In this document: positions 15,866-24,880 of the stretch, piece after piece
Layout: each line of letters opens with the position of its first letter
Numbering within the stretch: position 1 is the stretch's first letter
Origin: Berkiella sp964594635
GTDB lineage: Bacteria > Pseudomonadota > Gammaproteobacteria > Berkiellales > Berkiellaceae
Direction: 5' to 3'
NCBI GenBank assembly: GCA_964594635.1
Contig: CAZQMV010000003.1
Location: forward strand, 62,001-126,000
DNA: 64,000 bases
Notes under the pieces: model-generated
What the model was told of the DNA's origin: nothing
What the model saw: only the letters and a program-made list of their open reading frames with translations
Database searches by the model: none
Program-made: the position numbers and the translations under genes

Positions 15866-17101
15866 TTAAGCTTTCATTCGACTTTGAAGAATCTTCTCCG
15901 GAATCTCTACATCTACTTTTTTCAATCTTTCAATTTGCTTATCAATTAATAACAACTTTCCTCCTGAAATTTTCACATATCCCGCTTCAGTTGTGCCAAA
16001 AGTAGGTTGAGATGCCTCATTGATTTCATTTGCTAATGAAGTTAATAACTCAGCATTTTTTTCTGTGTTGATTTGTTCAGCAAGTTTTAACACTTCTGCT
16101 CTTTTTTGATCTAACGCCTTCTTGTAATCTGACTTAAGCTCCTTCTCTTCATTTACTTTAGAGAAATGCATTTTCCCAACACAAGCTACATACAATAATC
16201 CTGATACAATACCCGCGCCGATTGCCAAGATAAGTGAACTTGCTATTAGTGCGGTAAAGAATGCGACTGCTATGCTAATTGCCATTAAAAGCATCACTGA
16301 AATCTTAAATTCTGATTTCTTTAATGATAATTTTTCCATGGCATAAGTTGTCAGAAGGGGATTTGGCTTTTTACTATATATTTGACGACGTCGCTCAATT
16401 ACTTCTGAATCAGCAAGCGCTCTACCAATACCTGCTGCACGTAATAGGGGCTCAACTTTAGTACTTTTATGAATAACCGCTTGATCTAAAAGCGTGCTCT
16501 TTGCACCATGTTTTAGTATTGGACTAACACCATCATCTAAAAGAATTTGTAAAGCTTCACTATCGTCTTTAATAACACTATTGTGTAAATCGATTACATT
16601 GGCATTCTCTGCCTGCCTGTGCATTTGTAAAGCTTCAATGATCTTTTTATTCTTGCTAAGGTGTGCATAAAAAAGTGCCGTATACCCTTTATTATCGACA
16701 AGTTGAAGGTTTACGTCACTTGCAATACATGTGTTCAATAATTTCATATCTGATTCTATTACTGCGAGATGAAGTAACGTTTGTCCTTGCTCATTTAATT
16801 TTATTTCTTTGTTAGCCCCTCTTTTAGCAAGCATTTTTGCAACCTCAACATTATGGAGTGTTAGGGCCAAGCACCAAGGAATTAAGTCATTCTGAATGCA
16901 ATTAATATCATCATGATAATTATCTATTAAAAATTCTAATAAATTCTTACAATCTTTTCTCACCGCCAAATGCCAAATACTGTTATGTTTTTGAAGTTCT
17001 TTAACCTTGCTATGACCGTATTCCTTGAGCAGCGCTATGCATTCATCTTCTAAGCCTTTCTCAATTAGAGCATAAATTTTATTCAGTTTACCTTTTGGCA
17101 T
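15866..17101 (-). CDS. Ankyrin-repeat membrane protein, effector-like
   Basis: 411 residues, ATG at 17101. Residues ~1-230 contain ankyrin repeats (NSIWHLAVRKDCKNLLEFLIDN, GQTLLHLAVIESDMKLLNTCI, KGYTALFYAHLSKNKKIIEAL). Residues ~268-310 form two membrane helices (ISVMLLMAISIAVAFFTALI and ILAIGAGIVSGLLYVACVG), and the C-terminus is a charged coiled coil. There is no signal peptide. The ankyrin-plus-hairpin design is typical of type IV effectors of Legionella and Coxiella, which dock to host membranes; this is inference. A promoter and a 28-codon leader ORF lie upstream. Confidence 0.65.
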   Translation of the reverse strand: MPKGKLNKIYALIEKGLEDECIALLKEYGHSKVKELQKHNSIWHLAVRKDCKNLLEFLIDNYHDDINCIQNDLIPWCLALTLHNVEVAKMLAKRGANKEIKLNEQGQTLLHLAVIESDMKLLNTCIASDVNLQLVDNKGYTALFYAHLSKNKKIIEALQMHRQAENANVIDLHNSVIKDDSEALQILLDDGVSPILKHGAKSTLLDQAVIHKSTKVEPLLRAAGIGRALADSEVIERRRQIYSKKPNPLLTTYAMEKLSLKKSEFKISVMLLMAISIAVAFFTALIASSLILAIGAGIVSGLLYVACVGKMHFSKVNEEKELKSDYKKALDQKRAEVLKLAEQINTEKNAELLTSLANEINEASQPTFGTTEAGYVKISGGKLLLIDKQIERLKKVDVEIPEKILQSRMKA

Positions 17102-17162
17102 CTTTACTACTTCCTAATTTAAATTAATAACTGCAATAGCGACATATCAGGGAAGTCCCCGA

Positions 17163-17249
17163 TCATTTAAAGATTTGTTGTGGAATTCTTTGACTCAGTG
17201 AACTGAGTCTATGATGTGCTCTATATCCCTGACAGCCTTGGCTAAGCAT
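17163..17249 (-). other. Short leader ORF (28 codons) with internal palindrome
   Basis: AAGGAG (17255-17260) lies 5 nt before an ATG at 17249, giving MLSQGCQGYRAHH...IPQQIFK ending at 17163. The 18-nt palindrome GACTCAGTGAACTGAGTC (17192-17209) lies inside it and can fold as a hairpin. The arrangement parallels 12387-12461. It may be an upstream regulatory ORF of the ankyrin gene, or chance. Confidence 0.35.
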
Positions 17250-17284
17250 AATAACTCCTTAATGCTTCTATGTTGCATTGACGC

Positions 17285-17312
17285 ATTATAAAAGCAGAGC
17301 TGCGAAATGCAA
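17285..17312 (-). promoter_or_regulatory. Sigma70-type promoter of the ankyrin membrane protein gene
   Basis: Minus-strand TTGCAT (17307-17312), a 16-nt spacer and a perfect TATAAT (17285-17290) give a leader of about 175 nt before the ATG at 17101. The -10 context TATAATGCG is shared with the promoter at 12499. The remaining stretch to 17377 is AT-rich and empty. Confidence 0.6.
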
Positions 17313-17377
17313 GATTATTTCAGGGTTTTTGGGGTTTTAATTAGGTGTAATTCATTTATTTTGAATAATAGAAAAAG

Positions 17378-17402
17378 AGATGGGCGCCATAGGCGCCCAT
17401 CT
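17378..17402 (-). terminator. Rho-independent terminator of the nuo operon
   Basis: An 11-bp perfect stem, AGATGGGCGCC / GGCGCCCATCT, with a 3-nt loop starts 4 nt after the nuoN stop. On the minus strand it is followed by CTTTTTCTATTATT. This is a strong intrinsic terminator and closes the complex I operon. Confidence 0.9.
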
Positions 17403-17405
17403 TCA

Positions 17406-18839
17406 TTAGAGGTTAGCAAAAACGTTTTGACACACCATAAATAAAGGTGCAGGGAAAAGACCGAATCCTAAAATGGCGAGGCCATTCACGGATAACGTAA
17501 TTCGCATATCTACGCTGGCTGCTGGCGCATAAGTATTAATGGGTTGTTCAAAATACATGACGCGCACAATTTTTAAGTAATAGAAAGCGCCAATGATCGA
17601 GAACACCACGGCAAGCGCTGCAAGCCATGCCATACCCGCATCGACCAAGGCATTTAACACCATAAATTTGGCATAAAAACCAACGGTGGGTGGCACGCCT
17701 GCTAATGAGAATGCAACCAATAACATCATAAAGGCTAACCAAGGGTTTTTGCTGGCAAGTCCTTTCAGATCATCCAACTGTTCTGCTTCAAAACCTTGGC
17801 TTAGCATAATCAACACACCAAACCCAGCTGCAGCCACTAATGCATAAACCACGATGTAATACATCGCTGGGCCATAGCCCACAATCGGTGCGACTAAAAT
17901 ACCCAAAAATAAGAAACCCACATGCGCGATGGTCGAATAAGCAAACAGCCTTTTAATATTGGTTTGAGCAATCGCAACAATATTGCCGATGGCGAGTGAT
18001 AAGATAGCAAGCACCATCAATACTTGAGTCCACTCTGCTGAGAAGCTAGGTATCATGTCATGCAGTATTCGATAAGCCATCGCAAAAGCCGCAACTTTCG
18101 GTGCAGAGCCCACTAATAGCGTTACACTGGTGGGTGCTCCCTGATAAATATCAGGTACCCACATATGAAATGGTACTGCGCCTAATTTGAAAGCCACCCC
18201 AACGAGAATAAAGATGGAAGCAAACAAAGCAACTTGTAGATTGCCACCTTGCGCATTGTGCGCCCAAGTTGCAATATCACTGAGTTGAATGCTGCCTGTA
18301 AGACCAAATAACAACGACATACCATAAAGCATCACACCAGAGGCCAAAGCGCCCAAGATAAAATATTTCATCCCCGCTTCAACCGCGTTACGAGAATCTT
18401 TTTGTAGAGCCACCAACGCATAGAGGGGCAAAGATAATAATTCTAATCCCAGATAAATCATTAATAAGCTTTTAGCCGACACTAAAAACATCATGCCTAA
18501 AGTACAAAACAGCGATAAAGAATGGAATTCACCAAACGCGATATCACGATCACGCGTGTAAGCACGGGAATAGGTTAAAACCAAAAACATTAAGGTTAAA
18601 ATCACTAACTTTGAGATCTGCGCGAACGGATCGTTAACGAACTGCTCATGAAAAGCAGTCGTCGTCATACCATAAGCCGTAAATTTCCAGCAGCAAACTG
18701 CCGTAACAACCAGTGTCAATTGGCTATATAAATAGGTAATAACTCGGTTTTTCTTGGATAAGAATAAATCCAGAATTAATCCTATGCATGCCATGCTGGC
18801 TAGCACAATCTCTGGCATGATGACCCATAAATCTTCCAC
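17406..18839 (-). CDS. nuoN: NADH-quinone oxidoreductase subunit N
   Basis: 477 residues; a GTG start with GAGGTT upstream. An antiporter-like membrane subunit of complex I, one of the three proton-channel modules. About 14 hydrophobic helices; the family signature is seen in KYFILGALASGVMLYG, FHMWVPDIYQGAPTSVT and the discontinuous-helix region around AYSTIAHVGFLFLG. Conserved Lys and Glu residues lie within helices (GLELLSLPLYALVALQK). Last gene of the 14-gene operon, 25 nt after nuoM and directly followed by the terminator. Confidence 0.97.
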   Translation of the reverse strand: MEDLWVIMPEIVLASMACIGLILDLFLSKKNRVITYLYSQLTLVVTAVCCWKFTAYGMTTTAFHEQFVNDPFAQISKLVILTLMFLVLTYSRAYTRDRDIAFGEFHSLSLFCTLGMMFLVSAKSLLMIYLGLELLSLPLYALVALQKDSRNAVEAGMKYFILGALASGVMLYGMSLLFGLTGSIQLSDIATWAHNAQGGNLQVALFASIFILVGVAFKLGAVPFHMWVPDIYQGAPTSVTLLVGSAPKVAAFAMAYRILHDMIPSFSAEWTQVLMVLAILSLAIGNIVAIAQTNIKRLFAYSTIAHVGFLFLGILVAPIVGYGPAMYYIVVYALVAAAGFGVLIMLSQGFEAEQLDDLKGLASKNPWLAFMMLLVAFSLAGVPPTVGFYAKFMVLNALVDAGMAWLAALAVVFSIIGAFYYLKIVRVMYFEQPINTYAPAASVDMRITLSVNGLAILGFGLFPAPLFMVCQNVFANL

Positions 18840-18864
18840 TTTTAACCTCTTCGTTCAAAGCGTT

Positions 18865-20421
18865 TTATAAATAATTTAAATCTGCAACAAGCGCATATTT
18901 AGGCTGACCCACTTGCGCTAACAATGTTTTGGTCGCTGTCTCGGTCACCTGAATTAAAGGCTGTGGCCAGAGTCCAAAGAATAAAACTAAAAAGGCGAGT
19001 GCGGTTAAAACCCCGAATTCACGAGCATTTAGATCTTTTAAGGTGGCAACATGATCGTTGGCAATTTCACCAAACACCACGCGCTTCACCATCCATAACG
19101 TATAGGCAGCGCCTAAAATCAAAGTTAATGCTGCTAAGAAGGCGTAAAGCGGATTGGCTTGGAATGCAGATAGAATCACTAAAAATTCGCCTACAAATCC
19201 TGACGTACCTGGCAAGCCTGCATTCGCTAAGGCAAATAACACAAAGAAGCTGGCAAATACTGGCATGGTGTTAACAACCCCACCGTAATCGGCAATGTTG
19301 CGCGAATGAACGCGGTCATATAGCACACCAACGCATAAGAACAAGGCGCCGGAAATAAAGCCATGTGAAATCATTTGCACATAAGCACCATTGATACCCA
19401 TCGCTGCTGCGGGTAACGCATCTTGGTTAACGAGTGCAAAGGAAATGAAAATACCTAAGGTAACAAAACCCATATGCGCAATAGACGAATAAGCAATCAG
19501 CTTCTTCATATCTTTTTGCACAATCGCCACTAAACCGATATAAACCACGGCGACCAAAGAAGCGCCAATGATCAACCACTGCCACTCACGACTTGCATCT
19601 GGAACGATGGGTAACATAAAGCGTAAGAAACCATAAGCACCCATTTTTAACATGATAGCTGCTAACACCACTGAACCACCGGTGGGTGCTTCAACGTGTG
19701 CATCCGGTAACCAAGTATGCACTGGCACCATGGGAATTTTAACGGCGAAAGCGAGTAAGAACGCAACCAATATCCACTTTTGTGTGAGAAGTGGTAGCGT
19801 CAATTGTGCAAATTGTCCTATCCCAAAGCTTGCGTCTCCAACCACTTTGGTTTGAAGGTGCAGGTAGATCAGAGCAATCAATAAAAAGACTGAACCTAAA
19901 AAGGTATATAAGAAGAACTTAATCGTTGCATAAATGCGGTTTGGTCCACCCCAGATCCCGATGATTAAGAACATGGGAACCAGCATGGCTTCCCAGAATA
20001 CATAGAACAAAATGGCATCAAGAGCTGCAAACACGCCACACATCAAGCCTTGCATGATTAAAAAGGAAACCATGTATAACGCGACTTTTTGTTCAATCAC
20101 ACGCCATGCAGACACAATCACTAAAGGAGTGAACAAGCAGGTCAATACAATTAAAGGCATCGCAAAACCATCAACCCCTAAGTCATAGTTGATGTGCAAA
20201 AAGGGAAACCAGGGCTTATTTTCAACAAATTGAAATCCAATAACGCTCGGATCAAATCCTTGCCATAAAGGTACACAAAGCGCCAAACAAAGGAGTGAGG
20301 TAAGCAAAGCCAACCAACGTGCACGCCCCGGGTGCTTTTGACCCCCTAAGGCAAAAATAAGCAAAGCACCCACAATGGGGAGCCAAATTAAAGTACTGAG
20401 TAATGGTAAAGCGAATTGCAC
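18865..20421 (-). CDS. nuoM: NADH-quinone oxidoreductase subunit M
   Basis: 518 residues, ATG at 20421. Antiporter-like proton-pumping membrane subunit of complex I. Family motifs include NYDLGVDGFAMPL, FFLYTFLGSVFLLIALIYL, VKIPMVPVHTWLPDAHVEAP and IAYSSIAHMGFVTLG, with the conserved lysines of the proton path. Length matches the family. It follows nuoL by 9 nt and precedes nuoN in the canonical order. Confidence 0.97.
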   Translation of the reverse strand: MQFALPLLSTLIWLPIVGALLIFALGGQKHPGRARWLALLTSLLCLALCVPLWQGFDPSVIGFQFVENKPWFPFLHINYDLGVDGFAMPLIVLTCLFTPLVIVSAWRVIEQKVALYMVSFLIMQGLMCGVFAALDAILFYVFWEAMLVPMFLIIGIWGGPNRIYATIKFFLYTFLGSVFLLIALIYLHLQTKVVGDASFGIGQFAQLTLPLLTQKWILVAFLLAFAVKIPMVPVHTWLPDAHVEAPTGGSVVLAAIMLKMGAYGFLRFMLPIVPDASREWQWLIIGASLVAVVYIGLVAIVQKDMKKLIAYSSIAHMGFVTLGIFISFALVNQDALPAAAMGINGAYVQMISHGFISGALFLCVGVLYDRVHSRNIADYGGVVNTMPVFASFFVLFALANAGLPGTSGFVGEFLVILSAFQANPLYAFLAALTLILGAAYTLWMVKRVVFGEIANDHVATLKDLNAREFGVLTALAFLVLFFGLWPQPLIQVTETATKTLLAQVGQPKYALVADLNYL

Positions 20422-20430
20422 AGAAGCCCC

Positions 20431-22407
20431 TTATACTCTAACCATAAGCCATAAAGAAAGCGCTATCAGTCCCGTTATCATCGCAAAAGCGTAATGATAA
20501 ACGTAACCGGATTGCAAATGACGCAGAACCTTGGCAGTCATGCCAACTGTTTTAGCTGAGCCATTGACGATCAATCCATCAATAAGCTTTTCATCTCCCA
20601 CGTGCCAGAAGAACTTACCAAGCCCACGGGTACCACCTGCCAGAACCGTTTGATTAAAGGCATCAAAGCCATATTTATTAATCAATAAAGTATAAAGCGG
20701 TGAGAACAATTTGCGCGTGTTATCTGCCAATGAAGGTTTTAACACGTAGAACACATAGGCCACTACTATCCCTGCTATCGCTAAAAAGAACGGCATTGAA
20801 GTAAAGCCATGTAAAGCCATCGCCACCGCACCATGATATTCCTCGGAAAGAGTTTTCATCACGTTGTGCTCGGGCAAGACAAAAATTGAATTGCTAAAGA
20901 AATCACCAAAGACATCGCCCGCAAATAGCGCACCAATGACCACGGAAGGAATGGCTAATAACACCAGCGGTAACCAAACCACCATCGGTGATTCATGTAA
21001 ATGAGAACGGGTATGCTCATCCATGCGTTCTTTGGTGTGGAACACTAAAAAGAACATTCTGAATGAATATAAAGCGGTCACAAACACACTGCCTAATACT
21101 AGCCAGTAGACAACTTGCGCACCTGGCAAGTTACTTAAGTGTACTGCTTCAATAATCGTATCTTTGGAGTAAAAGCCCGAGAAGAAAGGAAAGCCCACCA
21201 AGGCCAATGATCCCAGCAACATGGTGATATATGTAATGGGCATGTATTTGCGTAAGCCACCCATTTGACGAATATCTTGCTCATGGTGCATAGCGATGAT
21301 AACCGATCCCGCACCTAAGAAGAGTAATGCTTTAAAAAACGCATGGGTCATTAAGTGGAAAATACCCGCAGCATAAGCCGATACACCAAGCGCCGTCACC
21401 ATGTAACCTAATTGTGAAAGCGTTGAGTAAGCAACGACCCGTTTAATGTCGTTTTGTACGATACCCACTAGCCCCATCAAGAAGCAGGTTGTTGCGCCAA
21501 TGATCATCACAAAGGCAAGTGCCGTATCAGAATATTCAAATAAAGGTGACATACGAGCCACCATAAACACACCTGCTGTCACCATGGTTGCAGCATGGAT
21601 CAAAGCTGAAATCGGTGTTGGACCTTCCATCGAATCGGGTAACCAAACATGCAGTGGCACTTGTGCCGATTTACCCATAGCGCCGATAAACAGCAATATG
21701 CCAATCACCGTAAATATCGACCAATCATAACCTGCAATGATCTCTATCGTTGGGTTGTGCGAAGCAATGGCAGGTGCATGCGTAAAGACGGGCAAGTAAT
21801 CTAAGGTGCCGAAAGTCATTAGCACAGCAGCAATCCCTAATAAGAATCCAAAGTCACCTACCCGGTTAACCAAGAACGCTTTTAGGTTCGCAAAAATCGC
21901 CGATTCCCGTTTAAACCAAAACCCGATCAACAGATACGACACCACACCCACTGCTTCCCAACCAAAGAATAGCTGCAAGAAGTTGTTGGACATGACCAAC
22001 ATCAGCATCGCAAAGGTAAATAAGGAAATATAACTGAAGAAGCGCTGGTAACCTGGATCGTCATGCATATAACCAATGGTATAAATATGGACCATCCAAG
22101 AAACAAAGGTCACCACACACATCATTAAAACAGTTAAGGGATCAAGCAAAAATCCCACTTGGAAACGAATAGGCTCCATCGCTGCCCAAGTGTAAAGCGA
22201 CATATCCAATTGCATCGGGATGCTTTTGTCTAAAAACATTTGCTTGGCAATGAGCATAGAGGTAAAAAAGCTGATCGCTACCGCCATGATAGTAATGCTA
22301 TGCGCCCCCGCACGACCAACGATTTTCTTACCCAATCCCGCTATGATGGCAGCAAGTAGGGGTGAAAAAACCACAATTAAACATTCTGTTAAAATATGGT
22401 GTTGCAC
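20431..22407 (-). CDS. nuoL: NADH-quinone oxidoreductase subunit L
   Basis: 658 residues; a GTG start with GGGGT upstream. Largest antiporter-like membrane subunit, with the long amphipathic lateral helix in its C-terminus. Motifs seen: LSLYTWAAMEPIRFQVGFLLD, GWEAVGVVSYLLIGFW, SAQVPLHVWLPDSMEGPTP, VVAYSTLSQLGYMVTALG, and a Ser-Gly-Phe-Tyr-Ser-Lys-Asp motif. Starts 3 nt after the nuoK stop. Confidence 0.97.
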   Translation of the reverse strand: MQHHILTECLIVVFSPLLAAIIAGLGKKIVGRAGAHSITIMAVAISFFTSMLIAKQMFLDKSIPMQLDMSLYTWAAMEPIRFQVGFLLDPLTVLMMCVVTFVSWMVHIYTIGYMHDDPGYQRFFSYISLFTFAMLMLVMSNNFLQLFFGWEAVGVVSYLLIGFWFKRESAIFANLKAFLVNRVGDFGFLLGIAAVLMTFGTLDYLPVFTHAPAIASHNPTIEIIAGYDWSIFTVIGILLFIGAMGKSAQVPLHVWLPDSMEGPTPISALIHAATMVTAGVFMVARMSPLFEYSDTALAFVMIIGATTCFLMGLVGIVQNDIKRVVAYSTLSQLGYMVTALGVSAYAAGIFHLMTHAFFKALLFLGAGSVIIAMHHEQDIRQMGGLRKYMPITYITMLLGSLALVGFPFFSGFYSKDTIIEAVHLSNLPGAQVVYWLVLGSVFVTALYSFRMFFLVFHTKERMDEHTRSHLHESPMVVWLPLVLLAIPSVVIGALFAGDVFGDFFSNSIFVLPEHNVMKTLSEEYHGAVAMALHGFTSMPFFLAIAGIVVAYVFYVLKPSLADNTRKLFSPLYTLLINKYGFDAFNQTVLAGGTRGLGKFFWHVGDEKLIDGLIVNGSAKTVGMTAKVLRHLQSGYVYHYAFAMITGLIALSLWLMVRV

Positions 22408-22410
22408 AAC

Positions 22411-22716
22411 TTACCCCTTCAGTAGATCCAGCTCTTCAACATTAATAGTCCGACGGCTGCGAAACAGCACGACGAGGATGGCTAAGCCGATAGCGGCTTC
22501 AGCCGCAGCGACTGTGAGAATAAAGAAAACAAAGACTTCGCCAACTTGGTTACGCAGAAAACTTGAGAAAGCCACAAAGTTGGTATTTACCGCTAACAAA
22601 ATCAATTCCACACACATCAATAGCAAAATCACATTTTTACGATTGATGTAAATGCCAGCAACACCAATGCTGAATAAGATGGCAGCGACTGTGAGGTATT
22701 CATATAAACCAATCAT
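22411..22716 (-). CDS. nuoK: NADH-quinone oxidoreductase subunit K
   Basis: 101 residues with three membrane helices, an MrpC-like subunit of the complex I membrane arm. The conserved in-membrane glutamates lie in LLMCVELILLAVN and AAAEAAIGLAILV. Its ATG overlaps the nuoJ stop by 4 nt, so the two are translationally coupled. Confidence 0.97.
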   Translation of the reverse strand: MIGLYEYLTVAAILFSIGVAGIYINRKNVILLLMCVELILLAVNTNFVAFSSFLRNQVGEVFVFFILTVAAAEAAIGLAILVVLFRSRRTINVEELDLLKG

Positions 22717-23327
22717 TTCGGCGCTCCTTCGGATGCCATCTTAACGATGGTTAAGCGTTGTTGCTTCGTCACTTGTGTTTGTAAAGATACTTGTTGTGTT
22801 TTGGAATCGCGTGGACCACGGAAGGTCAAACCAATCGCAGCAATCATCGCCACTAATAAAATGACCCCAGCAATCTCAAAGGGCAATAAATAATCAGAAT
22901 ATAAAACCATCGCGAGTGCTTTCACATGGCTGTAATCTTTGGGTAATGCTTCTGGAATAGGGACTTGATCTATCCCAAAATGCTGTTTGCCCACAATCAT
23001 CAGCATCAAGCCAACCATGATAGCGGCAATCACTAAGCCGATTGGCCAATGTTTAACAAAAGGTTTCTTAAGATCGTCAACCTCAATGTCTAGCATCATC
23101 ACCACAAACAGGAACAGCACCATCACCGCCCCTACGTACACAAGTACCAACACGATGCTTAGAAATTCCGACCCTAGCAACATCCAAAGACCAGCAGTAC
23201 AGAAAAAGCTGAATACTAAAAACAAAACCGCTTTAACTGGGTTTTGTGATGCAATCACCATGATCGCACTTAAAATGGCCAGTGCGGAAAACGTATAAAA
23301 TACCAATTGTACAAATGTAATGGTCAT
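22713..23327 (-). CDS. nuoJ: NADH-quinone oxidoreductase subunit J
   Basis: 204 residues, five hydrophobic helices (FYTFSALAILSAIMVI, VKAVLFLVFSFFCTAGLWMLL, VLVYVGAVMVLFLFVVMML), matching the NuoJ/ND6 family including its unusual helix 3 with the pi-bulge region YVGAVMVLFLFV. The C-terminal tail after the last helix is longer than strictly needed and polar (KTQQVSLQTQ). It lies 9 nt after nuoI. Confidence 0.96.
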   Translation of the reverse strand: MTITFVQLVFYTFSALAILSAIMVIASQNPVKAVLFLVFSFFCTAGLWMLLGSEFLSIVLVLVYVGAVMVLFLFVVMMLDIEVDDLKKPFVKHWPIGLVIAAIMVGLMLMIVGKQHFGIDQVPIPEALPKDYSHVKALAMVLYSDYLLPFEIAGVILLVAMIAAIGLTFRGPRDSKTQQVSLQTQVTKQQRLTIVKMASEGAPK

Positions 23328-23336
23328 CGTTATCCT

Positions 23337-23828
23337 CTACCGATACGGCGCGTCTTCACCGCGATAAGTCGCGATGCGCTCTTCATACTTGTCACCAATG
23401 GCAAGCAATTTTTGTTTATCTAAAATATTTTCGCCGCGCTCTAAGAAGGCATAATGCGCCAGATCCGTTTCCACAATAGAGTCGACTGGGCAAGATTCTT
23501 CACAGAACCCGCAATAGATGCATTTAAAAAGATCGATTTCATAGCGGGTCGTACGCCTTGTGCCATCTTCACGTTCTGTCGAATCAATGGTAATCGCTAG
23601 CGCCGGACAAACTGCTTCACATAACTTACAAGCAATACAGCGCTCTTCACCATTGGGGTAGCGGCGCAACGCATGGATACCACGAAACCGAACCGAACGA
23701 GGGGTTTCTTCCTCAGGGTACTGGACAGTGATTTTTCGTGCGAATAAATACTTGCCTGTGAGTCTTAACCCTTGGAAAAGCTCCCAAAGCATAAAACTTT
23801 TTAACGTGTGTACTATTTTTCGAAACAT
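23337..23828 (-). CDS. nuoI: NADH-quinone oxidoreductase subunit I
   Basis: 163 residues from the ATG at 23828 (MFRKIVHT), chosen because it follows the nuoH stop by 10 nt with an AGAG site. A longer frame from 23858 would overlap nuoH. Two 4Fe-4S motifs, CIACKLCEAVCP and CIYCGFCEESCP, carry clusters N6a and N6b that pass electrons toward NuoB. An N-terminal amphipathic helix (LWELFQGLRLTGKYLF) contacts the membrane. Confidence 0.96.
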   Translation of the reverse strand: MFRKIVHTLKSFMLWELFQGLRLTGKYLFARKITVQYPEEETPRSVRFRGIHALRRYPNGEERCIACKLCEAVCPALAITIDSTEREDGTRRTTRYEIDLFKCIYCGFCEESCPVDSIVETDLAHYAFLERGENILDKQKLLAIGDKYEERIATYRGEDAPYR

Positions 23829-23838
23829 ACTGTGCTCT

Positions 23839-24879
23839 CTATGTAAACCAAGGACCAATGTGGCCCTTGATGGCCAATGCTTCTACCACAATCCAGAAAA
23901 AGGTCACGGGAATGAATATCTTCCAGCCCAATCGCATGATTTGATCATAACGATAGCGAGGGAAAGTCGCCCGAAACCATAAATATAAGAAGAGGAAGAA
24001 AGAAACTTTAAGACCAAGCCAAACAATGCCTGGTACCCACATTAATTTATCTTGAATGAAAGGTATGCCTTCAAACGGTGACAACCACCCACCCATAAAC
24101 ACTAATGCAGCAACGGTTGAGAGCAAAATCATATTGGCATACTCTGCCAAAAAGAATATGGCAAAGGTCATACCTGCATATTCCACATGGAAGCCTGCAA
24201 CAATTTCAGACTCGCCCTCGGCTACGTCAAAAGGAGCTCGATTGGTTTCAGCAACACACGAAATCCAATACACCACAAATAACGGCAACAGCGGTAACCA
24301 GTACCAATACAGTAAGCCACCTTGTTGTGCATTCACAATGTCAGTTAGGTTCATGCTGCCAGCAGCCATTAACACGCCGACTAAGCAAAAGCCCATCGCG
24401 ATTTCATAAGAAACCACTTGCGCAGCTGAACGCAATGCACCAATAAAAGCGTATTTAGAGTTCGATGCCCATCCGGCAATAATCACGCCGTAAACGCCAA
24501 GCGATGTCATCGCTAATAGGAATAATAATCCCGCGTTCACATTGGCCAACGACCAACCTTCAGCAAACGGAATAATCGACCAAGCCGCTAAAGAAGGAGC
24601 AAAAGCCAAAATGGGCGCCACAATATATAAAAACTTATTCGATTTGGTTGGTAGAATAATTTCTTTTAATAGCAATTTGCCTACATCGGCAAAGGGCTGG
24701 AATAAGCCAAAAGGTCCAACACGGTTAGGACCAATCCGTACTTGAATATAACCAATGACTTTGCGTTCAAAAAAGGTTAGATAGGCAACCGCTAAAATCA
24801 GCGGAATCACAATCAGTAAACTTTTTAACACCGTCACAATTAAGGTTGTAGCCCATGCCATGAAAGTGACCATATCCAT
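23839..24879 (-). CDS. nuoH: NADH-quinone oxidoreductase subunit H
   Basis: 346 residues from the ATG at 24879, which follows the nuoG stop by 1 nt and has GAGGG eight nt upstream; an in-frame GTG at 24894 would overlap nuoG. Forms the quinone chamber at the junction of membrane and peripheral arms. Signatures: FFERKVIGYIQVRIGPNRVGP, the acidic loop AETNRAPFDVAEGESEIVAGFHVEY, and RATFPRYRYDQIMRLGWK. Eight hydrophobic helices. Confidence 0.97.
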   Translation of the reverse strand: MDMVTFMAWATTLIVTVLKSLLIVIPLILAVAYLTFFERKVIGYIQVRIGPNRVGPFGLFQPFADVGKLLLKEIILPTKSNKFLYIVAPILAFAPSLAAWSIIPFAEGWSLANVNAGLLFLLAMTSLGVYGVIIAGWASNSKYAFIGALRSAAQVVSYEIAMGFCLVGVLMAAGSMNLTDIVNAQQGGLLYWYWLPLLPLFVVYWISCVAETNRAPFDVAEGESEIVAGFHVEYAGMTFAIFFLAEYANMILLSTVAALVFMGGWLSPFEGIPFIQDKLMWVPGIVWLGLKVSFFLFLYLWFRATFPRYRYDQIMRLGWKIFIPVTFFWIVVEALAIKGHIGPWFT

Positions 24880-24880
24880 G

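Noticed and set aside
23829..23858. Longer nuoI start (ten extra codons)
   Set aside because: Overlaps nuoH by 20 nt and adds residues absent from the family; the ATG at 23828 has its own ribosome-binding site.
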